Source: Myxococcales bacterium (GTDB lineage Bacteria; Myxococcota; UBA727; JABDBI01). From it: a stretch of DNA of 64,000 nt. Shown in pieces: positions 1-9,018 of the stretch. Each line of letters opens with the position of its first letter. The first letter of the stretch is position 1. Under the pieces are notes generated by a model. It saw nothing but the letters and a program-made list of their open reading frames with translations, made no database searches and was not told the origin of the DNA. The stretch lies in NCBI GenBank assembly GCA_023898405.1, contig CP060221.1:558001-622000 (forward strand). The letters run 5' to 3'. Position numbers and translations under genes: made by a program.

Positions 1-2
1 AA

Positions 3-887
3 TTTAAAACTCATGATGGGCATACTATAGAAAGCGTGTTTATTCCTCATGCGGCAAAACAAGGCAGACACTCCCTATGCATCTCGAGCCAAGTGGGTTG
101 TGCTATGGGTTGCACGTTTTGTGCTACCGCTGCTTTGAAATTGGTACGCAACCTTGACGCATCTGAAATTGTTGCCCAAGTATACAATGTTGCCCAAGAT
201 GTTATGAAAAATGGCAATCACCATGAACTAATGCTAAGCAAAAATGAACGTCCTATTCACAATATTGTGTTCATGGGCATGGGTGAACCTCTCCATAATT
301 TCAACAACCTTGTGCGAGCCATTGAGCTGCTTACCCATCAAGACGGTATGGCTTTTTCACCTCGCCGCATTACGGTATCAACATCGGGAATTGTTCCTAA
401 AATCAAAGAACTTGGCGAAAAAACTGGAGTTTACTTAGCAGTAAGCCTAAACGCTACCACTAATGAAATTCGCAACATTATCATGCCGGTAAATAACAAA
501 TGGCATATTGAAGAACTGCTTAAAGCATGCAGAGATTTTCCACTTAAAATCAGAGAGCGTATTACTTTTGAATATGTTCTTCTCAAGGGCATAAATGATA
601 ACCAGGAAGACGCTCATCGCTTGGCCCATCTTCTCAAAGATATGCAGTGCAAAATAAATTTAATTCCCTTTAATGAGCATCCTCTTTCGCCTTATAAAAA
701 ACCCGACAACGAAGTGACGCTTATGTTTCATAAAATTTTGTACAGAGCCCATTTGTCAGTGTTTACCCGCAAAACTCGCGGTGATGATATTGATGCTGCC
801 TGCGGCATGCTTGGTGCAAAAAAATTAGAGTCAAAGCGGAGTGATATATCTGGTTCTGTCTTAAAAACTGATAGAGAACTCCAATAA
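3..887 (+). CDS. rlmN: 23S rRNA (adenine-2503-C2)-methyltransferase RlmN, 5'-truncated by window edge
   Basis: Radical SAM enzyme that methylates C2 of A2503 in 23S rRNA (and A37 in some tRNAs). The frame is open from base 3, so the GTG at 36 is internal and the true start lies outside the window. Visible are the radical SAM cluster motif CAMGCTFC, the SAM-binding GMGEP segment, the STSGIVP segment, and the C-terminal AACGML, whose Cys is the methyl-carrying cysteine in the E. coli enzyme. About 295 residues are visible against a family length near 350-390, so roughly the first 60-90 residues are missing. The next gene on this strand starts about 160 bases later. Confidence 0.95.
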   Translation, partial: FKTHDGHTIESVFIPHAAKQGRHSLCISSQVGCAMGCTFCATAALKLVRNLDASEIVAQVYNVAQDVMKNGNHHELMLSKNERPIHNIVFMGMGEPLHNFNNLVRAIELLTHQDGMAFSPRRITVSTSGIVPKIKELGEKTGVYLAVSLNATTNEIRNIIMPVNNKWHIEELLKACRDFPLKIRERITFEYVLLKGINDNQEDAHRLAHLLKDMQCKINLIPFNEHPLSPYKKPDNEVTLMFHKILYRAHLSVFTRKTRGDDIDAACGMLGAKKLESKRSDISGSVLKTDRELQ

Positions 888-1044
888 ATTACTTATTTAA
901 ATTCAATATGTTCTATCAATAATGGACATTTTATAGAGCATAAAAAAATAATATTTTAGGATTACACTTGCATTTCAAATCAACTAAAGCACAATAACAA
1001 AATAATTTAATAACTTTTTTATTTAACTTTAGTTGGTCACATAC

Positions 1045-1296
1045 ATGAAATTTAATCACTTATTTTTGACTTTTTTCTTTGCCATACTTTCACAAGCTTC
1101 AAGTTTTGACGAAGCAAGTTTTTCAGATTCGGACATGGATACCAGTGAAGATGAAGAAAATGAACCATTTCCCCCTCATTTGCTAGAAAATCTTGAACAC
1201 GGTAATTCTAACGGGCTTTCAGGGCTACTTGAGGCAGACGTTAACGATGCCAATCAAATGCCGCAAAAATTTTTTTTAACGTGGTTAATCTTTTAA
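1045..1296 (+). CDS. Small acidic secreted protein (hypothetical)
   Basis: An 83-residue protein beginning MKFNHLFL. A hydrophobic signal peptide covers about residues 1-19, followed by an Asp/Glu/Ser-rich tail. A TTG 12 bases upstream also opens the frame, but the ATG at 1045 gives the better signal peptide. The last residues are encoded across a T8 run (1270-1277), and the end overlaps the 3' end of the convergent kinase gene by 12 bases, so the C-terminus may be the product of a homopolymer frameshift. The architecture (short signal peptide, then a low-complexity acidic segment) resembles the N-termini of the phosphatase at 20233 and the split gene at 58219. Function unknown; it could be a decayed remnant. 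Confidence 0.45.
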   Translation: MKFNHLFLTFFFAILSQASSFDEASFSDSDMDTSEDEENEPFPPHLLENLEHGNSNGLSGLLEADVNDANQMPQKFFLTWLIF

Positions 1297-2622
1297 TTTA
1301 TAAACTTTCAGCTCATGAGCAGGGTGTGACACATTGGGGAAATAAAGACGAAACTCCGTATAATCGCCCAATTGAGATAAGCACTTAATACTTCCACCAC
1401 ATGCCTGCATGACTTTCCTGCAATATGCTAAACCCAAGCCTGCCCCGTGGAATGTTTTGGTATAAAAGTCATCAAATATTTTAGGGATTTCTGAACTTTT
1501 AATTCCGCTTGCCGTATCAAGAAAGTGAACTACATTGTAGTGTTCTTCTTGCGAATAAAAAATTTTTATCTCTCCTTTTTTTGATATTTGAATCTGACTT
1601 AAGGAGTTTTTCATTAAATTATAAAAGACGTGAACAAGTAAACTTTCATTTACCAGGCAACAAAAATCATTGGCATCAGAAATTGCTACAAGAGCTCGCT
1701 CTTTTTCTGAAAAAAAAGGATATTCTGCTACCGCCTTGTGAATTATTTGGCTAATGGAAATATTTTCTACGTCCACTGTTTTTTCATCTACATTGCTAAA
1801 ATTCGCCAAAAAGACGTCGATAATAGAAATCGTACGACGAGAAATATAGCTCAGATGCTCAGGAAATTTTTCCAATAATTTTATTTTTTGTTCTTCTATT
1901 TTTGGAACTTGAATATTATTTTTTTTTGCTTCTCTATAAGCATCTAAAAGTTTTATCAAATAGTGCCCCATATTCTGAGAAGAAATATACATCGACGATA
2001 AAGGAGTGCGCATTTCATGGGCAATCGATGCACTCACTGTTTTATAGGCATTGAGTCTCTCTTGAGCGATTTTCTCATTGCGTCGAGAAAAAAGCACTCC
2101 TACCAAACTAGAGAAAAAACACATGTATATGACCCAATAAAGAGTATCTTTTGACAATGTGAAAGTTTCTGCCTCACCAACAAGGGAGTAAAAAAAATAA
2201 GCTCCCAGCATCCCCAAAAAAAGCAATGCAAGGAAACTTTTCCAATCAACTAAAACTGTCAACAGAAATATTGCCAATATCATATTAAGCAGCCAAAATG
2301 TGTCACCCTGGCTGTCAAACAACATATAGGACGTAATAAATGGCAAACAATAAAATAAAGTAGCATACCAATAAAGAGGCAGATACTTTTGTAAAAAATC
2401 GCTCCAGTAATCTTTTATTATCAGCAAAAAACTCATTATACCGGCAACAAGCCTCAATACTATCAAAAGCTCAAAGTTACTTGTTTTTGCCGGAGACCAC
2501 ATGAAGTAGGGAACTATATAATTAACAACCGCAAAAACTCCAAACAATTCATAAGGCGCCCCATGTTCCTGGACACCTTTGTTAATAATGCGATTTATTT
2601 TTCTAAACGGCGATAATACCAT
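1285..2622 (-). CDS. CqsS/LqsS-like membrane sensor histidine kinase
   Basis: A 445-residue inner-membrane sensor kinase. The N-terminal half has about six membrane segments (roughly residues 26-42, 52-69, 82-100, 108-126, 128-148, 160-178). The H-box is SIAHEMRTPLSS with His202. The N-box is FYNLMKNSLSQI. The ATP lid region includes DTASGIKSSEIPKIFDDFY and GAGLGLAYCRK. By remembered comparison, the membrane part (KYLPLYW, FCLPF-like segment) and the kinase C-terminus (LGLxxCRKVMxAxGGxI, TEFxLxFP) resemble Vibrio CqsS and Legionella LqsS, sensors of alpha-hydroxyketone autoinducers. Like LqsS it has no receiver domain. It starts 2 bases after the stop of the symporter gene, so the two are cotranscribed. 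The ligand and partner regulator are not visible here. Confidence 0.85.
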   Translation of the reverse strand: MVLSPFRKINRIINKGVQEHGAPYELFGVFAVVNYIVPYFMWSPAKTSNFELLIVLRLVAGIMSFLLIIKDYWSDFLQKYLPLYWYATLFYCLPFITSYMLFDSQGDTFWLLNMILAIFLLTVLVDWKSFLALLFLGMLGAYFFYSLVGEAETFTLSKDTLYWVIYMCFFSSLVGVLFSRRNEKIAQERLNAYKTVSASIAHEMRTPLSSMYISSQNMGHYLIKLLDAYREAKKNNIQVPKIEEQKIKLLEKFPEHLSYISRRTISIIDVFLANFSNVDEKTVDVENISISQIIHKAVAEYPFFSEKERALVAISDANDFCCLVNESLLVHVFYNLMKNSLSQIQISKKGEIKIFYSQEEHYNVVHFLDTASGIKSSEIPKIFDDFYTKTFHGAGLGLAYCRKVMQACGGSIKCLSQLGDYTEFRLYFPNVSHPAHELKVYKLKD

Positions 2623-2624
2623 AA

Positions 2625-4013
2625 CTATGCGATTTCAAGTCTTGTTGATTTATATTTTTGTAGAAAGTGAATAAAACAAAATCCGATAAAATTTCCTATC
2701 ATACTTGGAATGAGGCTTCCAATATTTAATCGAGGCTCCACCAAGAAATGCCAAATACAAAAAGCCAAAATGCCACCTACTACACCTCCCAAAAAACTTC
2801 CTTTGTTCACTTTGACCCCAAGTAAGCCTGCATAAAGTGGAACAACGATTATTGGTCCCCAAAAGTTAAGGGAAAAAAGAATAATACTCATGATACTTGA
2901 AAAACTTAAAGCAATAACAGTAGCAAGGCTCCCAATCATAAAAGTTGCCCACTTAGCAAGTTTAAGTTCTCCTTTATCGCTTATTTTCCCCTGACGTAAC
3001 GGTCCAATTACATCGTGAACAAAAGCAATACCAGCTGCATTGAGGTAACTATCGGCTGTAGACATTACAACAGAGAGAAGCCCTGCAATAGCTATGCCTT
3101 TGAGCCCTACAGGCAAAATCGTACTTACCAGATGGGTGAAAGCCATATTGGGATCATAATCAGCATTATTTGCTACCGCGATAAGGGCTATGATGCCTAT
3201 CACAATGAAAAAACAAACTTGAATCAAAGCTGACCAACGCAAAGTATTTTGGATCTGCTCTCTATCCTTTGCCATAAGCAAACGTTGGGTCGTAGGAGGA
3301 TCCAAAAATGGCACACAAAAGCCCAGGAAAATAAAAAAGTAGTTAATAATTTCACCCGCCGTATGAGGCAAAGTCAAAACTCTGGAAGGAACTCTTTCAA
3401 ATAATTCTGAATAACCACCCATCAAGTGCAGACCTACATTACAAATCATTGGAACAGCTATAATCAAAACAGCAAACTGAATCACATCGGTCGCAGTGAC
3501 TGCTTTGACTCCACCAAAAGATGAATAGACAATTAAAATTCCACACCCAATTGCTACTCCCAACGCAAAGGGAATGTGAAGAAAATAATTAATAATGAAA
3601 CCAATAGCGCTTACCTGTCCACCTACCGCAGCTGCACAGTAAAGTGTTCCACATATTCCAGCGATAATTCGTGCATGGCGACCATAAAATTTATGCATAA
3701 TATCGCCGACAGAAATACAATCTGAAATTTCATTAATGCGATTGACAAAAAACTGAGAGACTAAAAAGCTGTTGAGAGGATTGCCAAAAGAAATAAGAAT
3801 AAAAACAATTCCAAAGCTAAAAATGCTTGCAACCATACCGATACTTGAACCGCCACCAATAGTCGTGGCAGTAACAGTAGCAACCATAATAGGCAAAGAA
3901 TATTTTCGCTCAGCTATCGAATACTCGCGCATATTACGAATTTTTCTGCTCTTTAAAAATCCTACAACTAATACGAAAATTAAAAACCCAAATACAAAAC
4001 CACTGTCGAACAT
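2625..4013 (-). CDS. Sodium:solute symporter family (SSS/SLC5) transporter
   Basis: A 462-residue polytopic membrane protein with about 12-13 hydrophobic segments. It has SSS features: the unwound-helix region TIGGGSSIGM near the N-terminus, FGGVKAVTATDVIQF in the middle, and LLSVVMSTADSYLNAAG, the conserved Na+-binding helix segment. The family imports solutes such as proline, pantothenate, sugars or carboxylates with Na+; the substrate cannot be read from sequence. I chose the ATG at 4013; a TTG 24 bases upstream would add eight residues. It sits immediately upstream of the histidine kinase gene (2-base gap), recalling CbrA-type symporter-kinase proteins but encoded as two polypeptides. Confidence 0.85.
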   Translation of the reverse strand: MFDSGFVFGFLIFVLVVGFLKSRKIRNMREYSIAERKYSLPIMVATVTATTIGGGSSIGMVASIFSFGIVFILISFGNPLNSFLVSQFFVNRINEISDCISVGDIMHKFYGRHARIIAGICGTLYCAAAVGGQVSAIGFIINYFLHIPFALGVAIGCGILIVYSSFGGVKAVTATDVIQFAVLIIAVPMICNVGLHLMGGYSELFERVPSRVLTLPHTAGEIINYFFIFLGFCVPFLDPPTTQRLLMAKDREQIQNTLRWSALIQVCFFIVIGIIALIAVANNADYDPNMAFTHLVSTILPVGLKGIAIAGLLSVVMSTADSYLNAAGIAFVHDVIGPLRQGKISDKGELKLAKWATFMIGSLATVIALSFSSIMSIILFSLNFWGPIIVVPLYAGLLGVKVNKGSFLGGVVGGILAFCIWHFLVEPRLNIGSLIPSMIGNFIGFCFIHFLQKYKSTRLEIA

Positions 4014-4258
4014 AGTACTCACGCTTTCCCAACCCAAAAGACACCCAAAAAAATTTAAATTTATTTTCAGCTCTTCTTACTCTAAAAAAGTGCTCACGCT
4101 ACTCCTACCATTGTAATTTTCAAGGACATGGCACAACTTAAAAATAGGGATATAAATTTATCATCACTATCTAGTAATTAAAAACGTAGATTTCTAAAAA
4201 ATTAAGAGGTGTTAAAGTCAGCTAGTCCTAGCACAATCTAGAAAGAACTACCAAAGTT

Positions 4259-5437
4259 TCACCAAGATAAATCACCAAGTACAAAAGCATCCCCTTCATC
4301 AATAATCTGTAACTGCAAACGCTTTTGACCAGCAAAGTAATTAGCAATAAAAAATTTCTCCCCTAAACGTGAGTTCAGCCTTAGAACATGGGATTCCTGC
4401 AATACAAAATGATAACCATGGTAGATTTGGTCATCCACGCGATCTTGGGCTAAGCCAAGAAATATACTTCTCGATTTTGGAACTTTAATCTCTACATAAG
4501 CCGTCTTTTTAGGAATGTATGATGCCATCTTTGCTCGATCTAAATAATGATAATCGACTCCATCTTTACTTGAGGTAAAAAACTGTATTTGCGAATTTTT
4601 TTCATCTTTTTGAAATTCTAAGATAAATTTATCAAGTATGTGATGAGGAAAAATCTTCTTTAGAAGATGAAATTCTCTTTCATTAAGATCACTGCTTAGA
4701 CTTAGCAAAATTCTCTGTTCGTTATTTCTCGCTAAAGGATTTTCGATTCGCTTAAGGCGTCTAAAAATATTTTCCTGAGAAAGCTGCTCTTCGCCTAAGT
4801 TGAACATCTCATCAGGAAAATCTTCTTTCATCACTTCGATGCCACTCTCATGCCTGAAGCCAAAAATATGACCAAGTTCATGGACAAATGTCATTTCAAG
4901 TGCATGCCCATCAGCCAAAGACCATTGATGAGGGCCTACACTCGATTCATTATCCCCTGTCACAAAAATAAAACCCTTGCCATGCATAATCGGCTCTTCA
5001 TAATCAGTAATTTGCGCTAGAGCTACAAATTGATGGTTTTGTGGCAAAAACACAGCCTGCTCACGTAACAAATTTCCCATCTGCAAACTGATATCAGGAT
5101 TGGTGTGAGCCCCACAGCTCACTCTCACTAATTTCTGTGTGGCAATTTTTAACAGTTCGTTTTCATCATCGAGAGCAAAGGCCAAATGATTTTTCCAATA
5201 GCGAAAAGCTGCACGGAAATTTTTATCTACTTGCTCGGCACTAGCACTAAAATTTTCCAGTTCCACATCAATGCAATAAGTAATTTCTTTGGTGTTTTGT
5301 AAAAACCAAGGATTGAGTTGATATCTAATGGAAACTCCTCCTGCAGCTGAAGAGCCTCCGCATGCCGAACTAAGTTTTGCAAATAAGAACACAATAATTA
5401 ATAAAGAAAAACTGCTTTGTCGTCGGCATGAGCGCAT
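4259..5437 (-). CDS. Metzincin-like zinc metallopeptidase, exported (probable lipoprotein)
   Basis: A 392-residue exported protein. The start at 5437 is preferred over a longer frame because AGGA lies about 7 bases upstream and the protein then begins with a signal peptide ending LSSAC, a plausible though non-canonical lipobox. Around the middle it has HELGHIFGFRHE, the HExxHxxGxxH zinc-binding signature of metzincins, with catalytic Glu and three His ligands all present. The rest matches nothing I recognise. It lies 107 bases downstream of the TIGR02147 regulator on the same strand and may be cotranscribed with it. Substrate unknown; a surface or secreted protease is inferred. Confidence 0.75.
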   Translation of the reverse strand: MRSCRRQSSFSLLIIVFLFAKLSSACGGSSAAGGVSIRYQLNPWFLQNTKEITYCIDVELENFSASAEQVDKNFRAAFRYWKNHLAFALDDENELLKIATQKLVRVSCGAHTNPDISLQMGNLLREQAVFLPQNHQFVALAQITDYEEPIMHGKGFIFVTGDNESSVGPHQWSLADGHALEMTFVHELGHIFGFRHESGIEVMKEDFPDEMFNLGEEQLSQENIFRRLKRIENPLARNNEQRILLSLSSDLNEREFHLLKKIFPHHILDKFILEFQKDEKNSQIQFFTSSKDGVDYHYLDRAKMASYIPKKTAYVEIKVPKSRSIFLGLAQDRVDDQIYHGYHFVLQESHVLRLNSRLGEKFFIANYFAGQKRLQLQIIDEGDAFVLGDLSW

Positions 5438-5544
5438 AATGATTCCTAAATATTCTTGTTTATCTATGACATCACTGTAAAACACAGTCCCACTCTCACG
5501 CCATTAATTTTTTATTACGAATAAATATTTTTATTAATATTTTC

Positions 5545-6348
5545 TTAAATAGGAAAAAAATCTATTTGCAAATTGTAAGCTTCTTCCTCTTTAGATGGAG
5601 CAATTATTTTTCTAAAAGACTCAATAAACTTTTGTATTTCACTTTTTATAAAAAGGTAATCTTTTTCACTGATAGAAACCACGTCGATATAATGCAGACC
5701 AACATATCCTTTCATTTGCAGCAGATGCTGAAGATGGCAAGACCAGTTGCTATGATGGCGTAGAAAATCATTTTGACTTCGCCCGTAGAGTATTGAGTTA
5801 GAAACCTTAAAAAAATGTTCGCTCGACTCTAAGATTCCCATCTTACAAAGTTCATCAATGCATTGCTTTATCATCATTGGATCGAGAGAGAGTTTTTTAC
5901 AAAGAGCATCCATGCTTTGATATTTTTCGATGGTCAACAAAATATGAATAGCTGAGAAAATAAATTTTGAATAATACACTTCGCTATTAAATAATTTATT
6001 TTCTTTGGTTTCTATTTTTAATTTTTCTTTTATAGGACAATTTTTTTCGATCAGTTTTTGATTTTTCTTTTTAAGAAATCTGATCAGATTTTTACATGCA
6101 CTTTTTTCTATCAACAATAAATTAATTAAATATTCTTTTTCATCGTCGCTGCATAGAATATGATCACACAAGCGAGAAATATTATCAGTGCTAAGGTGAG
6201 GACTCCCTTTTAAAACCTGTGAAACATAGGATGATTGACATCGCATTATCTGGGCTATTTTATTTTGATTCCCCCAGGTCTGATTTTTTTCACACAGCAA
6301 ATAACGCACAAAATTTTTGTAGTTATCAAAACTAAAAATATCCATCAT
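5545..6348 (-). CDS. TIGR02147 family putative transcriptional regulator
   Basis: A 267-residue cytoplasmic protein. It shows the TIGR02147 layout as I remember it: an N-terminal FDNYKNFVRYLL segment, a helix-turn-helix region (GNQNKIAQIM to QVLKGSPHLS), then a helical domain with a second winged-helix-like segment (MDALCKKLSLDPMMIKQCIDEL). The family is abundant in Fibrobacter and Bdellovibrio relatives and is presumed to be regulatory. Two ATGs sit in tandem behind a G5 stretch, and the second has the better spacing. It lies directly upstream of the metallopeptidase gene and points away from the secreted-protein gene at 6519. Confidence 0.8.
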   Translation of the reverse strand: MMDIFSFDNYKNFVRYLLCEKNQTWGNQNKIAQIMRCQSSYVSQVLKGSPHLSTDNISRLCDHILCSDDEKEYLINLLLIEKSACKNLIRFLKKKNQKLIEKNCPIKEKLKIETKENKLFNSEVYYSKFIFSAIHILLTIEKYQSMDALCKKLSLDPMMIKQCIDELCKMGILESSEHFFKVSNSILYGRSQNDFLRHHSNWSCHLQHLLQMKGYVGLHYIDVVSISEKDYLFIKSEIQKFIESFRKIIAPSKEEEAYNLQIDFFPI

Positions 6349-6518
6349 GCCCCCAAATTTTATTTTTTATTAACATAAAGTTTAAGAATTTATAAAAAAA
6401 ATATAGATCGCAAATAAAAATTCTGCCATCTTTACCCACAGGCACGACAGCATTTGTTGTTATTAGCTTTTAATCTCAAATGCTTTGCCAAAAAAACCAC
6501 ATACCTTTGGGGGAAGGA

Positions 6519-8387
6519 ATGTTTCAAAAAACACTTAAATTTACAATTTTTCTTTTATCCATGCTGAGCTTTCATACAGCAGCCGATGAGATTTTTGAGC
6601 TCAACAAGCGCTTAGAAATTAAAATTAACCCAAGCATATTAGAAGATTTAAATGAAAAAATCGCCGAGTTTTGGACGATTGAAGCATATCCAATTGATGA
6701 TTATGGGCAAATCAATGGGCGAAAATTTTACGGACGTAGCGATAAAAACGGTATTGCTCATATCAACATTGACAGTGAATATCTAGCATCTCCTTTTGTG
6801 ATAAAAGCCATCAACGAAATTTATTTTGATGATCAAAAACATGAACAAGCTCAATATGAAATTTTTCTGCCAGCACATAGTCAAGAAAAATTTATCACCA
6901 TTGATGCGACCGCCGATGCTCTTTGGCAGTACTATAAAGAAGCCGCCAATCTCATGGGTCAATCATTCTCTCCTAGCCTGGTTGATCAATATAAATTCGG
7001 ATCCAATGATGATACGTGGTTTAATAATTTGAAAAAAATCCGTGAACACAAAATTATGAGAGAAGCACTGCAAAGCATAAAAGCTTCGGCAAAGTTTCAT
7101 CTCGATCGATCTACTATAGAACAACTTTTCCAAAAAAATCCCTCCTTGCTGCAACCTACTCGCTTTCCTCATGCCTTTACTGATGAAATGGGATACCAAG
7201 CCTATGAATTTACTAAAGGAGACGAGCTTTTTGATTATTCATTTCTTCTTGATGATTACCAATACAATAAAAACAAGGATAGCGATCCCATCGTCATCGA
7301 TCGGAACGGAATGCCTAACGAAATCTGCGGGCATCAATTTTATACAAACTTAGAGGTCAATGGGCGAAATGTTTTTATAGATAATCACTATAACTTAGAC
7401 AGCAAAGACTTCATTGGCACCATTCACGAATCAAGGAAAGAAAATCATTCTTTGCAAACAGATATTATCAATGTCAGACATAGCAACGGTATTTCTCCCA
7501 TAGACAATCCAGCTTTTGATGATGCTTGTTCATTGACAACCATCGCTCATTTCCAAAATCAACAAGAATCAGATTATAAGTTAGATCAGGGCAGTGGTTT
7601 TCTTTTTCACAACTTTCTTATTCACAAAGGCAGCATTCTCTCTATCTATCAGACATCAAACGGAGACAAAATTCTCAATGATAAAGACAGCTGGGCTATA
7701 TTTACCATTGCTAAGGATGGTATCACCCAATACGCGGTCATCGTTGAACTCTTAGGCATACGTCAAGGAGATTTCAGAGATGCTCTACATATGAAAATCA
7801 CCGGTGATCAAAAGACCGATCTTTTTATTGGTCTAAGAAAATCTTTTAAACTTAATGAGGCCGAAATTGACGGAGAAAGCGCATATCTAAAATTTGATAT
7901 CAGCGTTTTGGATTATTCTGATTTAGAAAAAAAATTACGATCAAAAAAAGATGTGACAAGCTGCTTACTTTCTTTGGATGAGCTTGAACGCCAAATGGTC
8001 AGCAAAAATATATTTTTGCCCGAAGCCGATCTTGCTCAATCTGCCTTGATGATTGCACGCTCGCAATGCTTCTCGGCAACTCAAAAACAACAGTCATTTA
8101 ATACCACTGATGCCAGATATTGGAGTATATCCAACAATCATGGAGTCTACCCCAATGTGCTAATCAATACGGGATGGCTTCCACCAAAAACAGAAGTTGA
8201 AATCTTTGTAGAAAAATGGCATGATTCTATATTTAAAGGCCCTCGAATGGTGGGCTACACCGATGAATACGGTCAACTTTTCCTCTCGATACCAACTATC
8301 GTTGAAGGCGATCGCCTACTGCTTAAGCCTCTACCAAACAAAGGCTACGACTTAGTGATTCCTGTTGTAGCTTGGAACAAAGACTAA
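6519..8387 (+). CDS. Large secreted protein, unknown function
   Basis: A 622-residue exported protein. The ATG at 6519 is preferred over one 39 bases upstream because a strong GGGGGAAGGA element abuts it and it yields a clean signal peptide (FTIFLLSMLSFHTAADE). No known catalytic motif is visible. Two short segments have a similar Tyr/Gly/Asp-rich character, one near the N-terminus (YPIDDYGQINGRKFYGRSDK) and one near the C-terminus (GPRMVGYTDEYGQLFLSIP). They could be small beta-sandwich domains, but this is a guess. It is divergent from the TIGR02147 gene, with about 170 bases between them for promoters. The 26-bp inverted repeat follows 12 bases after its stop. Confidence 0.7.
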   Translation: MFQKTLKFTIFLLSMLSFHTAADEIFELNKRLEIKINPSILEDLNEKIAEFWTIEAYPIDDYGQINGRKFYGRSDKNGIAHINIDSEYLASPFVIKAINEIYFDDQKHEQAQYEIFLPAHSQEKFITIDATADALWQYYKEAANLMGQSFSPSLVDQYKFGSNDDTWFNNLKKIREHKIMREALQSIKASAKFHLDRSTIEQLFQKNPSLLQPTRFPHAFTDEMGYQAYEFTKGDELFDYSFLLDDYQYNKNKDSDPIVIDRNGMPNEICGHQFYTNLEVNGRNVFIDNHYNLDSKDFIGTIHESRKENHSLQTDIINVRHSNGISPIDNPAFDDACSLTTIAHFQNQQESDYKLDQGSGFLFHNFLIHKGSILSIYQTSNGDKILNDKDSWAIFTIAKDGITQYAVIVELLGIRQGDFRDALHMKITGDQKTDLFIGLRKSFKLNEAEIDGESAYLKFDISVLDYSDLEKKLRSKKDVTSCLLSLDELERQMVSKNIFLPEADLAQSALMIARSQCFSATQKQQSFNTTDARYWSISNNHGVYPNVLINTGWLPPKTEVEIFVEKWHDSIFKGPRMVGYTDEYGQLFLSIPTIVEGDRLLLKPLPNKGYDLVIPVVAWNKD

Positions 8388-8398
8388 TAGCAAATTCC

Positions 8399-8479
8399 AG
8401 AAATTAACTGACCCTTTAATTTCTGAACGCTCACAGCAAAGCGATGACTAGGAAGAAATTAAAGGGTCAGTTAATTTCT
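8399..8479. repeat. Perfect 26-bp inverted repeat (81-bp palindromic element)
   Basis: Bases 8399-8424 are the exact reverse complement of 8454-8479, with a 29-base spacer. The arms begin AGAAATTAACTGACCC. There is no T-run after either arm, so it is not a simple terminator, although a transcript of the upstream gene would fold here. The size and perfection fit a small mobile palindrome (MITE or REP-like) or a site for a dimeric DNA-binding protein. Confidence 0.8.
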
Positions 8480-8499
8480 AGACTTGGTATATATATTTC

Positions 8500-8548
8500 A
8501 TCTCATGGTCTTAAACACTGTTATGAATAGTTTTTTTGACCATGAGAT
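8500..8548. repeat. Second inverted repeat, 11-bp arms
   Basis: ATCTCATGGTC (8500-8510) is the reverse complement of GACCATGAGAT (8538-8548), with a 27-base loop containing T7. It lies between the 81-bp palindrome and the 3' end of the minus-strand gene at 8585. It could serve as a terminator hairpin or mark the flank of the same inserted element. Confidence 0.5.
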
Positions 8549-8584
8549 ATTTTTACTTGATAGATTAATCATATGAATAGCAAG

Positions 8585-8887
8585 CTAATGATTACTTATT
8601 CTGCGCACATCTATTTTATCGCCTTCCCGCCATTCAGTCTGAAAGGTCATTGTTTCTTCTTCGCCAGCTGCATTCACGATAGTCACATCAAAATCATAGC
8701 AGCCCAAACAGCGATACACGTGAAACTGATCATGCTTTATCGAGAGGATATCCTTGGCATAGCCACGTGCTAGCAACTCTTTCAGATAAGAGCTTTGTAT
8801 AACTGCGTTGAAATATTCTGCATCCGCTGCCAACAATGTGCTTGAAGCAGCTAACACCAGTCCCATAGATCTTAAAATTGATTTCAT
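8585..8887 (-). CDS. Small secreted protein with CxxC motif
   Basis: A 100-residue protein with a signal peptide (MKSILRSMGLVLAASSTLLAADA) and a short mature domain containing CLGC, a possible disulfide or metal pair. AAGGA lies about 9 bases upstream of the ATG at 8887; a GTG one codon upstream is less likely. The C-terminal part, with alternating hydrophobic residues (DFDVTIVNAAG, MTFQTEW), suggests a small beta-rich PepSY-like or periplasmic domain, which is uncertain. It is transcribed alone, downstream of the DoxX-like gene on the same strand. Confidence 0.6.
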   Translation of the reverse strand: MKSILRSMGLVLAASSTLLAADAEYFNAVIQSSYLKELLARGYAKDILSIKHDQFHVYRCLGCYDFDVTIVNAAGEEETMTFQTEWREGDKIDVRRISNH

Positions 8888-8949
8888 CACTTAATTCCTT
8901 ATCTTTTTACTAAATATTAAAGTGATGAAAACTTTGGCTTTAAAATTTT

Positions 8950-8985
8950 AAAAAATATTTTTAACAAGCAGTGGGGGCACTGCTT
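8950..8985 (-). terminator. Putative intrinsic terminator of the DoxX-like gene
   Basis: On the minus strand AAGCAGT (complement of 8979-8985) pairs with ACTGCTT (complement of 8966-8972) around a six-base loop. A T-rich stretch follows. It lies 33 bases past the stop of the gene ending at 9019. Confidence 0.5.
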
Positions 8986-9018
8986 GCCCACCAAAGGCTA
9001 TAATTTTTATGCTTTCTT

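Noticed and set aside
36..38. GTG at 36 as the start of rlmN
   Set aside because: The frame is open to the window's first bases and the upstream codons encode expected RlmN residues (THDGHTIES), so the gene simply begins outside.
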